NCBI RefSeq assembly: GCF_000327385.1
Contig: NW_008710453.1
Coordinates: 539,204-603,203, forward strand
Reading direction: 5' to 3'
DNA from: Lottia gigantea
Lineage: Eukaryota > Mollusca > Gastropoda > Lottiidae
Length of the DNA stretch: 64,000 bases
Part shown: positions 1-28,997 of the stretch, piece by piece
Layout of the letters: the number at the start of each line of letters is the position of its first letter
How positions within the stretch are numbered: position 1 is the first letter of the stretch
Program-made: the position numbers and the translations under genes
The notes under the pieces: model-generated
Seen by the model: only the letters and a program-made list of their open reading frames with translations
Told to the model about the DNA's origin: nothing
The model's database searches: none

Positions 1-153
1 CGTTCTTCATTGCTGTTTCTTAATTCTTATTTCTAAATTCTTATCTCTTAATTTGCACACTTAATTCAACATTTGTCATTGAAAATTAACATTTGTATAC
101 AAAATTCATAATTTGTACTGAAAATTAACAATCTTCGATAAACATTTTTTAGG

Positions 154-1758
154 TAAAATATTGCCAAGATGTTTTCATGTAGACAGTTCAATATAACAAT
201 AGCAGCAGACAATAAAAGAGGCAGGAAATTGCAGACAGGAAACAGAATACATACCTTTGTGGCAGCCTCCACATTTGCACCTCTTGCCAATAACTCTGTA
301 ACAATCTTGATGTGTCCCTCTTTCGTGGCAAAATGAAGTGCATTGAGACCATTCTGAAATAAAACAAAACCTTTTTTATATTGCAATGAATTCTAATATT
401 TTTGTATTAAATGATATTAAACATTGTATTGGCATAATTCCAAACATATAAAATAAAGTGTATATCATCATCATGAATTTTAAGATAAAACAAACATCAT
501 AGAATACAGTTGTTCCTAACTTCAGATACCTTCCAGCAACTCAAAGTTACCTGACATGATCTGTCAAAATTTGTGACCATTCATCAAAGTGTTGCACTAA
601 AGACAAAGCTCGGGCCTTTGGCTGCTCCCCGGTCAGTAAACTTTCTAGAAACTTTCAATGCGCTGATTTGCATAAAGAAATATTTGCACCAGCATTTTCA
701 TTCAAATCGCTAAGAGTCTTTTGAAGTGCTTCAATTTTAACATTTTCTGTGCCTCTATCAGCTCTTATTATACACGGAATGCCATTGAGATGCTTTACAC
801 AATCTATAAACATACCACAAAGGTGAAAAATCAAGTTGTTAAATAAAAATCAAAGTTTTAAAATAAAAATCAAAGTTTATAATTCAAAATTAGAAATAAC
901 AATTTTGTCGTATATAGGCCACCATAGTTTTGACCTATTTTTTGCTTGAAAAAAAACCTTATCCAATTACATATTACATTATACCTGAATTAACTGACTA
1001 TTATAAAATATCTTAAGAATGTAACTAATCCTTTTTATGACCTAATCTATTCAAAATGTCTCACAAAATCTCTTTTCATATTCTGCATAAGAAAATAATG
1101 GAAAGCTTGGATTTCTTTAGAAAAGCTGTCACAACTAATAAACTGGGCACAATATTTTCAATTCAATAATGGCAGTGCACTTGAATGAGAGTTTAGAACA
1201 ACCATTCAAGTTCAACTATAACCTTTTTTATTCATTTATGTGCAGACGCGAATCAAAGGGCTTGTAAATGGAAATGGATAATCCATGAACCAGATGGAAG
1301 ACAGGGTACTTAAGTCTGTTATCCTTAAGATAAAATATTGCCAAAATGTTTTCATGTAGACAGTTTAACATAACAATAGCAGCAGACAATAAAAGAGGCA
1401 GGAAATTGCAGACAGGAAACACAATACATACCTTTGTGGCAGCCTCTACATTTGCACCACTTGCCAATAACTCTGTAACAATCTTGAAGTGTCCCTCTTT
1501 CGAAGCAAGATGAAGTGCATTGAGGCCCTTCTGAAATAAAAAAAATAAAATCATTTTTATATTGCAATTAATTTTAGTATTTTTGTATTAAATGATATTA
1601 AATATTGTATTAGCATAATTCCAAACATATAAAATAAAGTGTACATCATCATCATGAATTTTAAGACCACATAAAACAAACATCATACAGATTCCTAACT
1701 TCAGATATCTTCCAGCAACTCAAAGTTACCTGACATGATCTGTCAAAATTTGTGACCA
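154..1758. repeat. tandem segmental duplication carrying an ankyrin exon (blocks 154-579 and 1331-1758)
   Basis: The block at 154-579 and the block at 1331-1758 align almost base for base with an offset of about 1,177 bp, including the exon, its splice sites and intron on both sides. Only scattered substitutions and small indels separate them, so the event looks recent. At the right edge (about 579 and 1758) the similarity stops abruptly. Confidence 0.85.
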
Positions 1759-2520
1759 CTGAGCCTGTAATGGACGAGTTGCCCTAAAAACAAAATTGGA
1801 AGGTATGGAAGAACAAGGGCTATGAACGAAAGGCATATCCATTTCAACAACAGTAATAGTTGCAGTACTTTAACCAAATTGTAGCATTGAAAAAGCTCAA
1901 TCCCTAGTGAGTTGGATTGTCATCTGCTAGTCAAAAAATACTGATACTACAGCCAGTGCTATTAATAGTTGGTTCTTCAACTCCCAGCTGTTTTTGTGTG
2001 ATGCATGAACTATCAAGACTGATGAATTTTTGAATTGATATAGATTAAGTGGGAGTGTTTGGAGAAGCAACACCTTTCTGAATTGAGAAACATGATTCTT
2101 AAACCAAAGGCATTGGAAAAAACTGGCCCTACAGCATTGCATTGAGGTATCCCTAAGATATATATAGGCCTGGCATCAATAATCCACCAAAACGCATGAA
2201 AAACTCTACTGTCACAATGCCAGTCCACAGCTACTCTCACATATTCTTGTGACTTTCCAGTCAGACTACAATGTTGGATTGTGATTGTAATAGGTATGTC
2301 GTTTTGCTACATTCAAGGTCATCTGATTCAAATTGGCTACAAGTCCAACCTTCAATCATATTTAAGAAATTTGGTTGTGTCTTAATGGGCTGGAAAACTT
2401 GATTCTATGGTTTATTACCTGATTGCTGGTGTTTATATCTGTAGATCCCTTCAAATATTTTGATACTTCATTTAAATTACCGTCCAGAGCTGCTCTCAGG
2501 AAACCAGCATTCCTGTCACT
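255..2520 (-). CDS. ankyrin (ANK1/2/3-type), partial: N-terminal ankyrin-repeat exons
   Basis: Three phase-0 exons are seen on the minus strand: 2419-2520 (34 aa, starting [15 protein letters not shown]), 1432-1530 (33 aa, [14 protein letters not shown]...) and 255-353 (33 aa, [14 protein letters not shown]...). Each has an AG acceptor and a GT donor and encodes one ankyrin repeat. The order and wording match the first repeats of animal ankyrins (SNASFLRAARAGNL followed by [14 protein letters not shown] in vertebrates, from memory). Ankyrins are cytosolic adaptors that join membrane proteins to spectrin. The second-repeat exon is present twice, in a tandem duplication of about 426 bp with flanking intron. 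Both copies are open and in phase, so they may be alternatives or may add an extra repeat. The gene runs off the left edge; the start codon and 5' exons were not found. The family call is firm, the paralogue is not. Confidence 0.85.
605..825 (-). mobile_element. fossil integrase-like (DDE) fragment in ankyrin intron
   Basis: On the minus strand this stretch reads as a short piece of an integrase core-like protein, with the motif RADRGTEN, which in many invertebrate integrase-like proteins surrounds the second catalytic Asp. It is only a fragment (about 70 residues), it is broken, and no terminal repeats were found around it. The family is not resolved: it could come from a transposon with an integrase-type transposase or from a retroelement/Polinton-type element. 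It begins close to the edge of the duplicated ankyrin block. Confidence 0.55.
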
Positions 2521-3064
2521 CTGAAAATAGACAAACATGGAAAAATATAATAACAGTTGATTTTCAAGTTGTAAAGCTCAGAAGTGATAAAAAGAAATGA
2601 TATGTCAGTATCTCAATAAACCACTGATTCCATCTCTAGCCTGGCATTAGTACCAAGACTTACAGAAAACATATTTGTTCAATCACACACCCAGTTCACT
2701 ATTACTCACTAATGTACCATGATTAATTTTCAAAACCTTCTCAAAAATGTTCCTGATCTTATGATGAATCAAAGTTAAATTAGAATTTAAATATGGAAGA
2801 AAAAGCTAAAAATAAGATAAATTAGGTTTTCAAGGATCATATCTAGCAGCTGATTGTTGGCCATTACTATTTGAAAAAGGTTCAGTACCAGTACCCATTA
2901 ACAGCTAGGTTTTAACAAAATAATCAAGATGATTTACTCAAGGTCACTAGACTTCCACATGCTAACCAAGATTAGAACCGACACCCAATCAATGTCCTTA
3001 AAATCATTATCAAATGTAAGGACCAAAGATGAAAAAAAAAAAAGGTTAAAATCATCCCAACCAT
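2521..3064. other. no feature seen (probable ankyrin intron or 5' flank)
   Basis: AT-rich sequence upstream of the first recognised ankyrin exon. No ORF with family resemblance, no further ankyrin-repeat exon and no structured repeat was recognised here. Confidence 0.5.
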
Positions 3065-3065
3065 G

Positions 3066-3300
3066 TGGAAGTGGAATAGCTCAATTGGTAGCAAGTTTGA
3101 GTCATCTGGTAGGTGATTAGGTGTCGTGGGTTCGAATCCTAGTCAAGATAAGAAAAATTCTGATGCCTGTGTCAGTGCTACCTAGAATCGGACCGGTGTC
3201 GGTTCTCACTACCTAATACCCAACAAAGAGTTGAAGTCCAAAATACACAGGAAAAATTTGCTACAAAGTTATAAACACCATCACATGGTGGTTCATGTAC
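3066..3300 (+). mobile_element. tRNA-derived SINE
   Basis: An RNA polymerase III A box (tagctcaattgg, 3077-3088) matches TRGCNNARYNGG, and a B box (ggttcgaatcc, 3129-3139) matches GGTTCGANTCC exactly; they are 40 bp apart as in a tRNA gene. The outer ends do not pair as an acceptor stem, so it is not a functional tRNA. A unique body of about 150 bp follows. The 3' end is approximate and no clear target-site duplication was found. Confidence 0.7.
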
Positions 3301-4260
3301 ATGCTTTTGCATTAAGAATTAAAATCATTTAACTTTTTTCCAAGATTAATCTGGAAAACTCATAAATGACAAGTACATAGTAAAAATATATCATCTTCAG
3401 AACTAACATAATTTACCTTCTATCAAAACCACACAATATCCATCCTTAAAAAATAAAAACACTCACCCATCCCATTAACTTTTTCAACATTTTCTAAGAA
3501 TTCCTTACTAATGTAATATAGTTCCTTTATATCTGAAGACTATCAATCAAATGGTTGGAATAAACACAGAAGATTATCAGTGGTTTTCATAAAATACACA
3601 CAAATGTACCTTCTGCCGATTACATTTATACAATTATTAATAAATTGTCTTATAAGAGTCTACAATAACACATTGTATCAAATCAACAAAATCTCACTGC
3701 TGGCACACTAATAAGGATGATAAATTTAGCAGAAATCATGGCAAGGCGATGGCTGTCCAATTCTGATAATGGCTACAACTGAAGGAATTTCTACCTGAGT
3801 TGAGGCCACTTTATGTTACATGTCTGCTTCAGCTAGTATCATTTACTCTCTACAAGACGTCTGCTAATTATTTTCTCTAATGAAGTTAGGCTGTATATAT
3901 GTATAATGAATTAACTAATACATTTTGACTTCAGCTATGAATATTAAATGAGTTAAAGATCTTGTATCTCCATGAAACAAATTAGTTTCTTGGAATCCTC
4001 AGGCATGATGCCAGTATATTAGCACTAAACAGGAAACACAATGCAATATAGTACTAGATGATTTGGTTCACCTTCACCTACTGTTAAGATTTAATCTTTT
4101 GATAACAGTGTTTCTGAATTTCTTGGGTATTTTACTGTTTTGTCTTCACTCTGACATTAAAATAAATTTTTCCTGATTATGGCGAAATGGCAGTGGGACG
4201 TAACTCTTGTTTAGTCGTACTTGCTTTGCCTATTCATTCAGTCTCGAGTCATTTCGACCA
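3301..4260. other. intergenic, nothing recognised
   Basis: AT-rich spacer without a supported coding region, tandem repeat or RNA gene. Short open stretches have no family resemblance. Confidence 0.5.
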
Positions 4261-4265
4261 AATTG

Positions 4266-4470
4266 TCGGGGTGCGATGCAGCGATGCTTTAGCGACCGAT
4301 ATTATAACATAGTGCAGGTTGTCTGATCGGTCTGAAAATTGCTGTGAATAATCAAGACACATTACTTAGTCATATTATTACCTTTGTGTCGATATCACAA
4401 TTGGAAGAGCTTGGGGTGCGATGCAGTAATGGGGGCATATATAGTACCATGCCTTTAGCGACTGATTTAG
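4266..4470 (+). repeat. short direct duplication next to the SINE
   Basis: The phrases ggggtgcgatgcag and tttagcgac(c/t)gat occur in the same order at 4268-4302 and again at 4413-4466, separated by about 145 bp. This looks like a small local duplication or part of a composite repeat. Confidence 0.5.
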
Positions 4471-4483
4471 CGAAACAGCACCA

Positions 4484-4650
4484 TGATCCTTACACTTTCG
4501 ATCTCTTTCGTAAGGATCATTTTGATAGAATAGAAAATGCGCACTTACCTAGCAACTTTAGGGTCCCGGGATCGAGTCCCAATTAAAGCTTTTTCAAAAA
4601 TTCCTTTTTTTCTGAGTCAAACACCGTTTTTTGGGTTTTTTTTTTTTAGA
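4484..4650 (+). mobile_element. tRNA-derived SINE copy (family 2, plus strand)
   Basis: A B-box-like ggatcgagtcc (4569-4579) sits inside a stretch homologous, in opposite orientation, to 6345-6510: both share the tRNA-like head (atgcgc ... aactttagggtcccgg), the linker agctttttcaaa, and a tail containing agtcaaacaccg followed by a T-rich run. The A-box half is worn in this copy. Its head also contains an 11-bp perfect inverted repeat (4483-4493 with 4510-4520). The short open frame at 4344-4586 is a by-product of this repeat. Confidence 0.6.
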
Positions 4651-4687
4651 GTGGCCAAACCCTGAGCATACGTACTTACTTAAACAT

Positions 4688-4787
4688 GAACCGACCAGAA
4701 ACGACCAGAAATGACCACGACCAAGAAACGACCAATGAACGTGAAACGACCTGGAACCGGGTAGAAAAACGACCAGGTAACGACCTC
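4688..4787. repeat. degenerate acgacca-rich simple repeat
   Basis: The word acgacc or cgaccag recurs about ten times in 100 bp with irregular spacing, giving a G+C-richer island between the SINE and the pearl-like element. Confidence 0.6.
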
Positions 4788-4852
4788 AAACTATTTTGCA
4801 ATGAATTCTAAGCATGTGAATCAGGCCGAATAATCATCAATCATTTTTAAAA

Positions 4853-5775
4853 TATGGCTTGCCAGGCAAGGTAACATACGCCCACAGATAGCTTTGATTG
4901 TAAGTATTATGAAATTCAATATATTTACCATCTTCATAATGACATTGACACACAAAATCAAAAGAATCTAAGAATGTAAAGAATTGTAGCTTGTAGAGTG
5001 AGCACAAGTTGCACAATATAGCTAATAGAGAAAAACGTCAAGTCAGACAGGATATTTCCGTGAAAAATTATCCGATCATCACGAAAACCAATAGGGATCA
5101 TCTTCATAATAACATTGGCACACAAAATAAAAACCAAAAGAATCCGTAAAGAACTGTAGCCTGTAGAGTGAGCACGAGTTGCACAATATAACTAATAGAG
5201 TAAACGTCAAGTCAGACAGGATATTTCCGTGAAAAATTATCCGATCATCACGAAAATCAATAGGGATCATCTTCATAATAACATTGGCACACAAGATAAA
5301 AATCAAAAGAATCCGTAAAGAATTGTAGCCTGTAGAGTGAGCACGAGTTGCACAATATAGCTCATAGAGTAAAACGTCAAGTCAGACACGATATTTCGGT
5401 GAAAAATTATCCGATTATCACGAAAATCAATAGGGATCATCTTCATAATGACATTGACACACAAAACAAAAATCAAAAGAATCTGTAAAAAAAAGTGTAG
5501 CCTGTAGAGTGAGCACGAGTTGCACAATATAGCTAATAGAGAAAAACATCAAGTCAGACACGATATTTCGGTGAAAAATTATCCGATCATCACGAAAATC
5601 AATAGGGATCATCTTCGTAATGACATTGACATACAAAATAAAAATCAAAAGAATCCATAAAGAACTGTAGCCTGTAGAGTGAGCACGAGCCAAATGTGAA
5701 CGGACGCACGGACGCACGGACGGACCGACGGGGTGATTACAATATACGCCCATCTTACGTGTGGGCGTATAAAAA
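4853..5775 (+). mobile_element. pearl-like / Helentron-related non-autonomous element, copy 1 (four core repeats)
   Basis: The left end is gcttgccaggcaag (a small hairpin) followed by catacgcccac. The body is four tandem copies of a ~170 bp core (landmark gtagagtgagcac at about 4992, 5164, 5333, 5505, and a last partial unit at 5674), then an (acgg)-type microsatellite at 5699-5731, then gtgattac and a perfect 10-bp hairpin (5743-5752 with 5762-5771). The left-end catacgcccac is the inverse of the right hairpin arm, a subterminal inverted repeat. This architecture (unique end, core tandem repeats, ACGG microsatellite, hairpin 3' end) is that of mollusc pearl elements, thought to be Helentron derivatives (recalled knowledge). 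No protein is encoded; several antisense open frames are repeat shadows. Confidence 0.8.
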
Positions 5776-6344
5776 TGTGCATTTTCGAAATAATGAAAAA
5801 TTAAAGTGACCCCTTCTTGATGTTCTTAAATACCCTCATGTCAATTATTTTTCCTGATTCTTCTTTTTATCAGAAGTGTAAGTTCGTAAACTTAATGAAT
5901 TACAGTGTCCATTTAAACTTAACGGAAACACAATATAACAATTTTGTTAAATTTGTTATACAATGTTATACATCAAAATGAATTGGGTGTGGGTTATGTG
6001 TGTGATACTAGAGTATAGTAGAGGTCAATAATACTACCTGTTGTGATGGTAAGTGATACTAGAGGTCAATAGGTTAGAAATTCGGACAACCTCGGATATG
6101 CCCCCTCTAGAACGTAAACCTGGGGTGCGGGGGTGACTGTCATAGTGCCCTCCCTGAAAATCTGTGAAGTTGGTGGCGTGCGTGACCGCGACAGGAGGTC
6201 TGTGGGCACAGAGGCTGGAATAGGGTCAATATGTTTTAGGACTAGCTGGCAGGCAATTAGCTGATATGGTGAATTGGATGTGGGTAATGTGAACGATTTG
6301 GTTATGCCTAGGGTTAGGCCACTCTAGACTTCACAGGCCTCTTT
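5776..6344. other. intergenic with a small G+C-rich island
   Basis: No gene recognised. A G+C-richer patch lies at about 6100-6200. Two near-identical words (gaattgg(g/a)tgtgggt(t/a)atgtg at about 5980 and 6271) and two copies of gtgatactagag (about 6002 and 6053) suggest minor local duplication. Confidence 0.45.
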
Positions 6345-6510
6345 TGTATACATAAAATGATAGAAAAGGCGGTGTTTGACTTAGCAAAAAAAGAATACAA
6401 GTCAAGGACTGGGTATTTGAAAAAGCTTCAACTGGGCCTCGAAACCGGGACCCTAAAGTTGCCAGGCAAGCGCGCATACCACTGGGTCGCCGAAACCTAC
6501 GCTTAGCGAG
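6345..6510 (-). mobile_element. tRNA-derived SINE copy (family 2, minus strand)
   Basis: Read on the minus strand, an A-box-like ggcgacccagtgg (plus 6479-6491) is followed by a B-box-like stretch (plus about 6436-6448), a linker gaagctttttcaaa, and a tail with aagtcaaacaccg. It is the inverted partner of the copy at 4484-4650. Its A-box half is the better preserved of the two. Confidence 0.65.
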
Positions 6511-8155
6511 GGTTATATACGCGTAACTCTAGCTAACCCTGATTGCCTTTGCTACTAGTTAGGAGGTACAATCGAGGACAATTATGTAAGCACCAATTTA
6601 GCAAGCCTGAGGTTAGAGCTAAAACCAACAGTAAAAATTGCCAGAGGTATAACCTTTCCACTACATACACATATTAGCATTTGCAGTGCAATATAAAAAC
6701 AGGACAAAATGAATTAGAATAATTTATATTCTGATCAAAAATTATAAATATTACTCATTAAACAGTACCACAACAAAACAAAAAGGTATAATAGAGTGAA
6801 GGTTACAGAGCCTTAAAGTATGTTAACATTGTTTTGATTCAGATGTACTGGACATGTAAATGCTGGTTTCACCGGTTTACAATTGCATTGCATTAAGGTT
6901 AAGATAATGACACTTAATCAATGTAAGAAATCTTGTGCTTCTACATGATCATTTCATCCCTGGGTTAATTCAGGTCATAACTAAACGACTCAATTCAAGA
7001 GGAATTGATTTTGATTTATACAGACCAAAAGAATACTGTACAAGTCACCAAGACTATATATCCAAACACTAACAATACAAGAAACAAATAAATGAGCTGG
7101 AAAATAAATAAAAAGGGGAATAATTCAATTTGATTCGGTATAAAAGAAATAGAAATATTGAGAAGACAGCAATACAAGTTTTGCAAATTAGTTTTACTCA
7201 GACAAATAATGATGAATTTTGTTTACTTTGTGCAGTCACTGTAGGCAAGGCGAGCTCATTTGAGTGAAATGCTAAGCCCAATAATTAAAAGGGCTATGCA
7301 CAAAAATGAAATCACATACAAAAATAGTTTTTGGCAATGAATGCTTTGTTAGAAAAACTAACATTTTGTTAATGATTAAACAAATTATGCTCTTCAATTT
7401 ATATAGAAGTTGACTAGCGAAATGCAAGATGATTCATTTCAAAATAGACATTAATGTTTAAATAAGTTCATTTATCTAATTCTAGAAAACTAACATTTCT
7501 GAAAAAAAAAAAAATAAATAAATTGGAATACTATGTAAAGCAAAATGAAAGTTTTTCCACACAAAATTTGTGTATCATACACTTTCTTTGGCTTTTACTG
7601 TTCATAAGCTACTAGAAGTTGTTCAGCTAGCAATTTTGCCTGCATCATGCCAACTCCGTTTCATTATGAACATTATGATTACAGTCATTATGAACATTAT
7701 CAGCACCATTATAATGTAAATTATAACAATTGAAACGACTTAAGTTGGGTTTAGATATTTATGCACATCCCAAACAAACACTTTATTTTGAGGTAATTCA
7801 ATTAAGTAACAACCAGAAAATATGTATGGCTTGTCTTTAAATTGCAGTTTATTTTACCCCTAAACAAAAAAAGACTGTTCAATTACCACTCATTCTATCA
7901 AATTAGACTGTTCTTGTAGTTCCCAGATGTGCAGATTTGCCCATCTGGATACTCAAGATTTCAAAGTTCAGGTCCTTCAAAGCACAAATCTGACAAAAAG
8001 TCCAATTACCGTAAACCATTGTGAAAAGGTATCATTGAGCTTTTTTAATTAAGTAAACAATTAATAATTTCATCAAATAAATTAATATTTTGACAATTTT
8101 AATAATTTGTACTTCATTTGTTCAAATAAGGTGCAATGTTTTTATATTGTTTGGA
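6511..8155. other. intergenic, 3' flank of FASN
   Basis: AT-rich spacer with no recognised coding exon or repeat. Part of it may be FASN 3' UTR if a more distal polyadenylation site is used. Confidence 0.45.
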
Positions 8156-8161
8156 TTTATT
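8156..8161 (-). terminator. candidate FASN polyadenylation signal AATAAA
   Basis: The plus-strand tttatt reads AATAAA on the minus strand, 68 bp beyond the FASN stop codon, the first such hexamer in that direction. Confidence 0.5.
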
Positions 8162-8228
8162 GTTTGGATTAGATATAATTTACAAAAAATGAAGTAATGG
8201 TTGTTCTGATCAAATGTTTGGATTCTTT

Positions 8229-26086
<17,858 letters not shown>

Positions 26087-28997
26087 TTTGGTTTTATACT
26101 GAAAGTGAAACAAATTGATATTTTTAGCATCTACGTTTCCAATATGCGACATTTATCTTAAGTACCAGGTTCAGCAAATTTTTTTTTTTTTTTTTTGCTC
26201 ATCAATTTAGTGAAATTTAAGAGATAGTGAGGTTTTCTATACTATATTATATTATTATGATATATGTAGCGACTATCGGGATCTCTTTGAACCTCTCTAC
26301 TTTCCAGAGTCGAGAATAATATGTTGCTTGCAAATTGAGTACATGTATTACTGGTAAAGCAAATGTTTGGAAGACTGTATCTTTAAGCTTACAGCTTAGA
26401 TCGGCCACTGTCGAATTCGCTAATGGTCTGGCTCCAGATTTCGACCGAAAAGATTCAATTTTACGGACTTCAGTGCGCCCAGGTCGACCAATGTCGAAAT
26501 GATCAGTTTGCTCTATATATTGCTTTTGAGTATGCCTACAATATAATATGTTGGTAGGCGTTTCCAAAATCACACCACACACTTATTAGTCAATGTAAAT
26601 AACTGGGTATATTGTTTTTCGATAATAGACAATGTAGCCAATGGTTTATAATGGTGTCGAGTTTCTCATTATCTATATACAATTTTGAATAATTATGAAT
26701 GTCAAGTTTGAAAGGGCAACGAAATAAATTGATTCTCAGTACAGTTTCAGTTTTGAAAGTTGATCTACCTCGGCCATTTTCTGTGAGATCAGAAGGCGTC
26801 TTTACGTCGCCTTCATTCTGACACTACCGAATCTGTAATTCTTTTTTTTAGTAAATTGTTAGTACAGTAAGAAAAACAGACCATTCTGAAGAAATGTCCA
26901 TAAATCTATAAACGTCCTGATACACTTACAAATCTAGTCAATATATTTACTACACTCGCCATCCATGATCTGGTGAGATTCTCCTTTAAATTCTGCAGAA
27001 TTTTGACCCATTATGCTCAGCCAATTGAAATCTTTAATCTTTCTGCATTTCAAAAAACTTTTTTAAAGACTCTCCCAGGCGACCAGCCATCAAAATTATC
27101 CATCGGGGCTTGTAGATAGAATCAGGATTTCTCGGATTAATTCAATGAAAACAACCCATTTCAACCCCAAGTAATATTTTGGAACTAATATTTCAATTCA
27201 TAAAAAATGATTGGCATATGTATAGGGCAGTATTGCTTTAAGTTGTGTTTCCGATGGGATACGGTGTATTTCCACAGTTTTTTTTTTACTTTGAAATTTC
27301 TAGACAATGGCCCTTTAAGGTGTTTAAGACTTGTAAAGGTAGTAAGGTCTTGACATGTGCTCACTTTGTCGCCAACATTTTCAAACGATTTATGAATATA
27401 GGCTATATTATAAAGGCGGATTGAAGTTTTATACAACTGTGAAATTCGAAGCTTATATGCTTACTCTTCTAGACACCTGATATTTTTCATTATATTTTTT
27501 AATCACTATTTATTACGTATATACTTCATGTGAAAATTTCGCCAAAATGTTGTTTGGATTTTGGGTTTCGTTTTACGGTTTGGATCGTTAGTACTTGGTT
27601 TGTTAATGAACCAGAATACAACCTAAGACAAACTACAAGCATCGGATAGAGTAATAAAACAAGTACATGTTATTATGAACAAATTTACAGATTCATCTTA
27701 AAACATTTTAAATATGTATTTAACATTTGAAACATCATAATAGCCTACCTATTTACTGCAGTTCAAATTGCGTCACAGCTTTTCAAAACTACAACGTGGA
27801 TACTTTTATTCTATAAATCCTTTGTAAATTCAGAAGTGGTGAGATGTGCAACCATACCCCACCAATACTCGTTATTCAATTAGTGATCAACAGAATTTTA
27901 ATCGAGTATTTATTTCCCTGTTCACGTGGCTGTCACGTATGTCATCAGTGACTGAAAACATCAACTTAGGTGCTGGTAAAAAGCATGCTATGATTTGTCG
28001 GCTCCTTTTGATGTTTTGTCAGGTGATTTTTTTGTTCGGCAGGTCATTTAAAGGGATATAACCATCTTAAAGGGATATAACCCTCTAAATGTTGGTTCAT
28101 TGAGTCTATCAGTTGATAAAATCCATGTTTGATTTGCATTAATTTCAGATTTAAGCCGCAAATAGACGAGGTATAGTGTACGGTGCGGAATGATCGATGC
28201 AAACGAAAATAGAAGAAGTGAATTACACACGAGGAATGGTCCAGACACGGTGCAGACACGATATCTTTCTTTTTTTTATACTGTATCTATAATCCTGAAC
28301 CAGTCGACACCGTGCCTCGCCTATTTTAAACGATTTTTCAACCCGGTTTCCCTTGTCAGTGATGCAGGTAAGAGGGGATGGAAAAAGCGTCTAGTCGTTC
28401 GGATGGGACAATAAACCGAGGCCCCGTGTGCTACAGGCTGTAAAGATCCCTCCACAGTTGGAAATCGAAAAAGAGCAGGCTAATGCCGCTGTCCTGGCAA
28501 AATTTCCCTTATGGTACCCTGCATGAATATTTCGCAAAACATTTTTCTTTATTATGATAAACAATGTTGAAATAGTGTGCTAATTTCACGACATAGCCCC
28601 AATTATTGAAGGATGCCATAAATAAATTAGATTGAGACGGTATGTAGGCTGAATTGAGAGAAAACAGTATCTCACACAAGAGTTTAATTCATGTTTGTAT
28701 GAAGATTTCCATCAAATAATAACTATAAAGATGTTTGTTCAATTCGATTTCAAAAAGATCAATCGGCCTATTATAGGAAAAATAAATTTACAATAGAGTG
28801 CAACGACGTGCAAGTAAATACTAGTTGTGATAATCAAGCTGTAAATTTAAATCCGATTATCCAGACGTTTTATGTATGTCCATAACGTATAACAAAAATA
28901 GTAACAACGAGTCCAAAGTCCACTCGATTAGATCCAATGAACAAAGCCCACATCGCTATAGCATTAATTTACCAGAAACAGTCAAATTTACACTCAC
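26087..28997 (-). other. FASN 5' leader and probable leader intron
   Basis: A good acceptor (pyrimidine tract plus AG at 26099-26100) lies just upstream of the FASN start codon, so the first coding exon has a spliced leader. Two candidate donors are seen on the minus strand: GTGAGTG at 28997 and GTAGAT at 26768. Otherwise the stretch is AT-rich, with a perfect 7-bp inverted repeat gaaggcg/cgccttc at about 26791-26813 and the SINE-like repeat at 28350-28520. No other gene is supported. Confidence 0.5.
28350..28520 (+). repeat. SINE-like dispersed repeat
   Basis: The G+C-richer run containing cggatgggacaataaaccg, ccccgtgtgctac, taaagatccc and tcctggcaaaatttccc resembles a repeat core I know from many marine invertebrate genomes, probably the conserved central domain of mollusc SINEs. 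No tRNA-like head was found, so the copy may be 5' truncated. Recognition is from memory; boundaries are approximate. Confidence 0.45.

Noticed and set aside
3071-3145. Possible tRNA gene
   Set aside because: The A and B boxes are good but the acceptor and anticodon stems do not pair; it reads as the head of a SINE.
4344-4586. 80-residue plus-strand open frame
   Set aside because: It lies across SINE and local duplication sequence and has no family resemblance.
5079-5753. Overlapping minus-strand frames with repeated IPIDFRDDRIIFH-like segments (also at 11027-11458)
   Set aside because: They follow the ~170 bp core repeat of the pearl-like elements, with no start, splice or family support. 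I treat them as shadows.
26247-26582. 111-residue minus-strand open frame upstream of FASN
   Set aside because: No family resemblance, and it lies in the probable leader intron; codon use is like the spacer.
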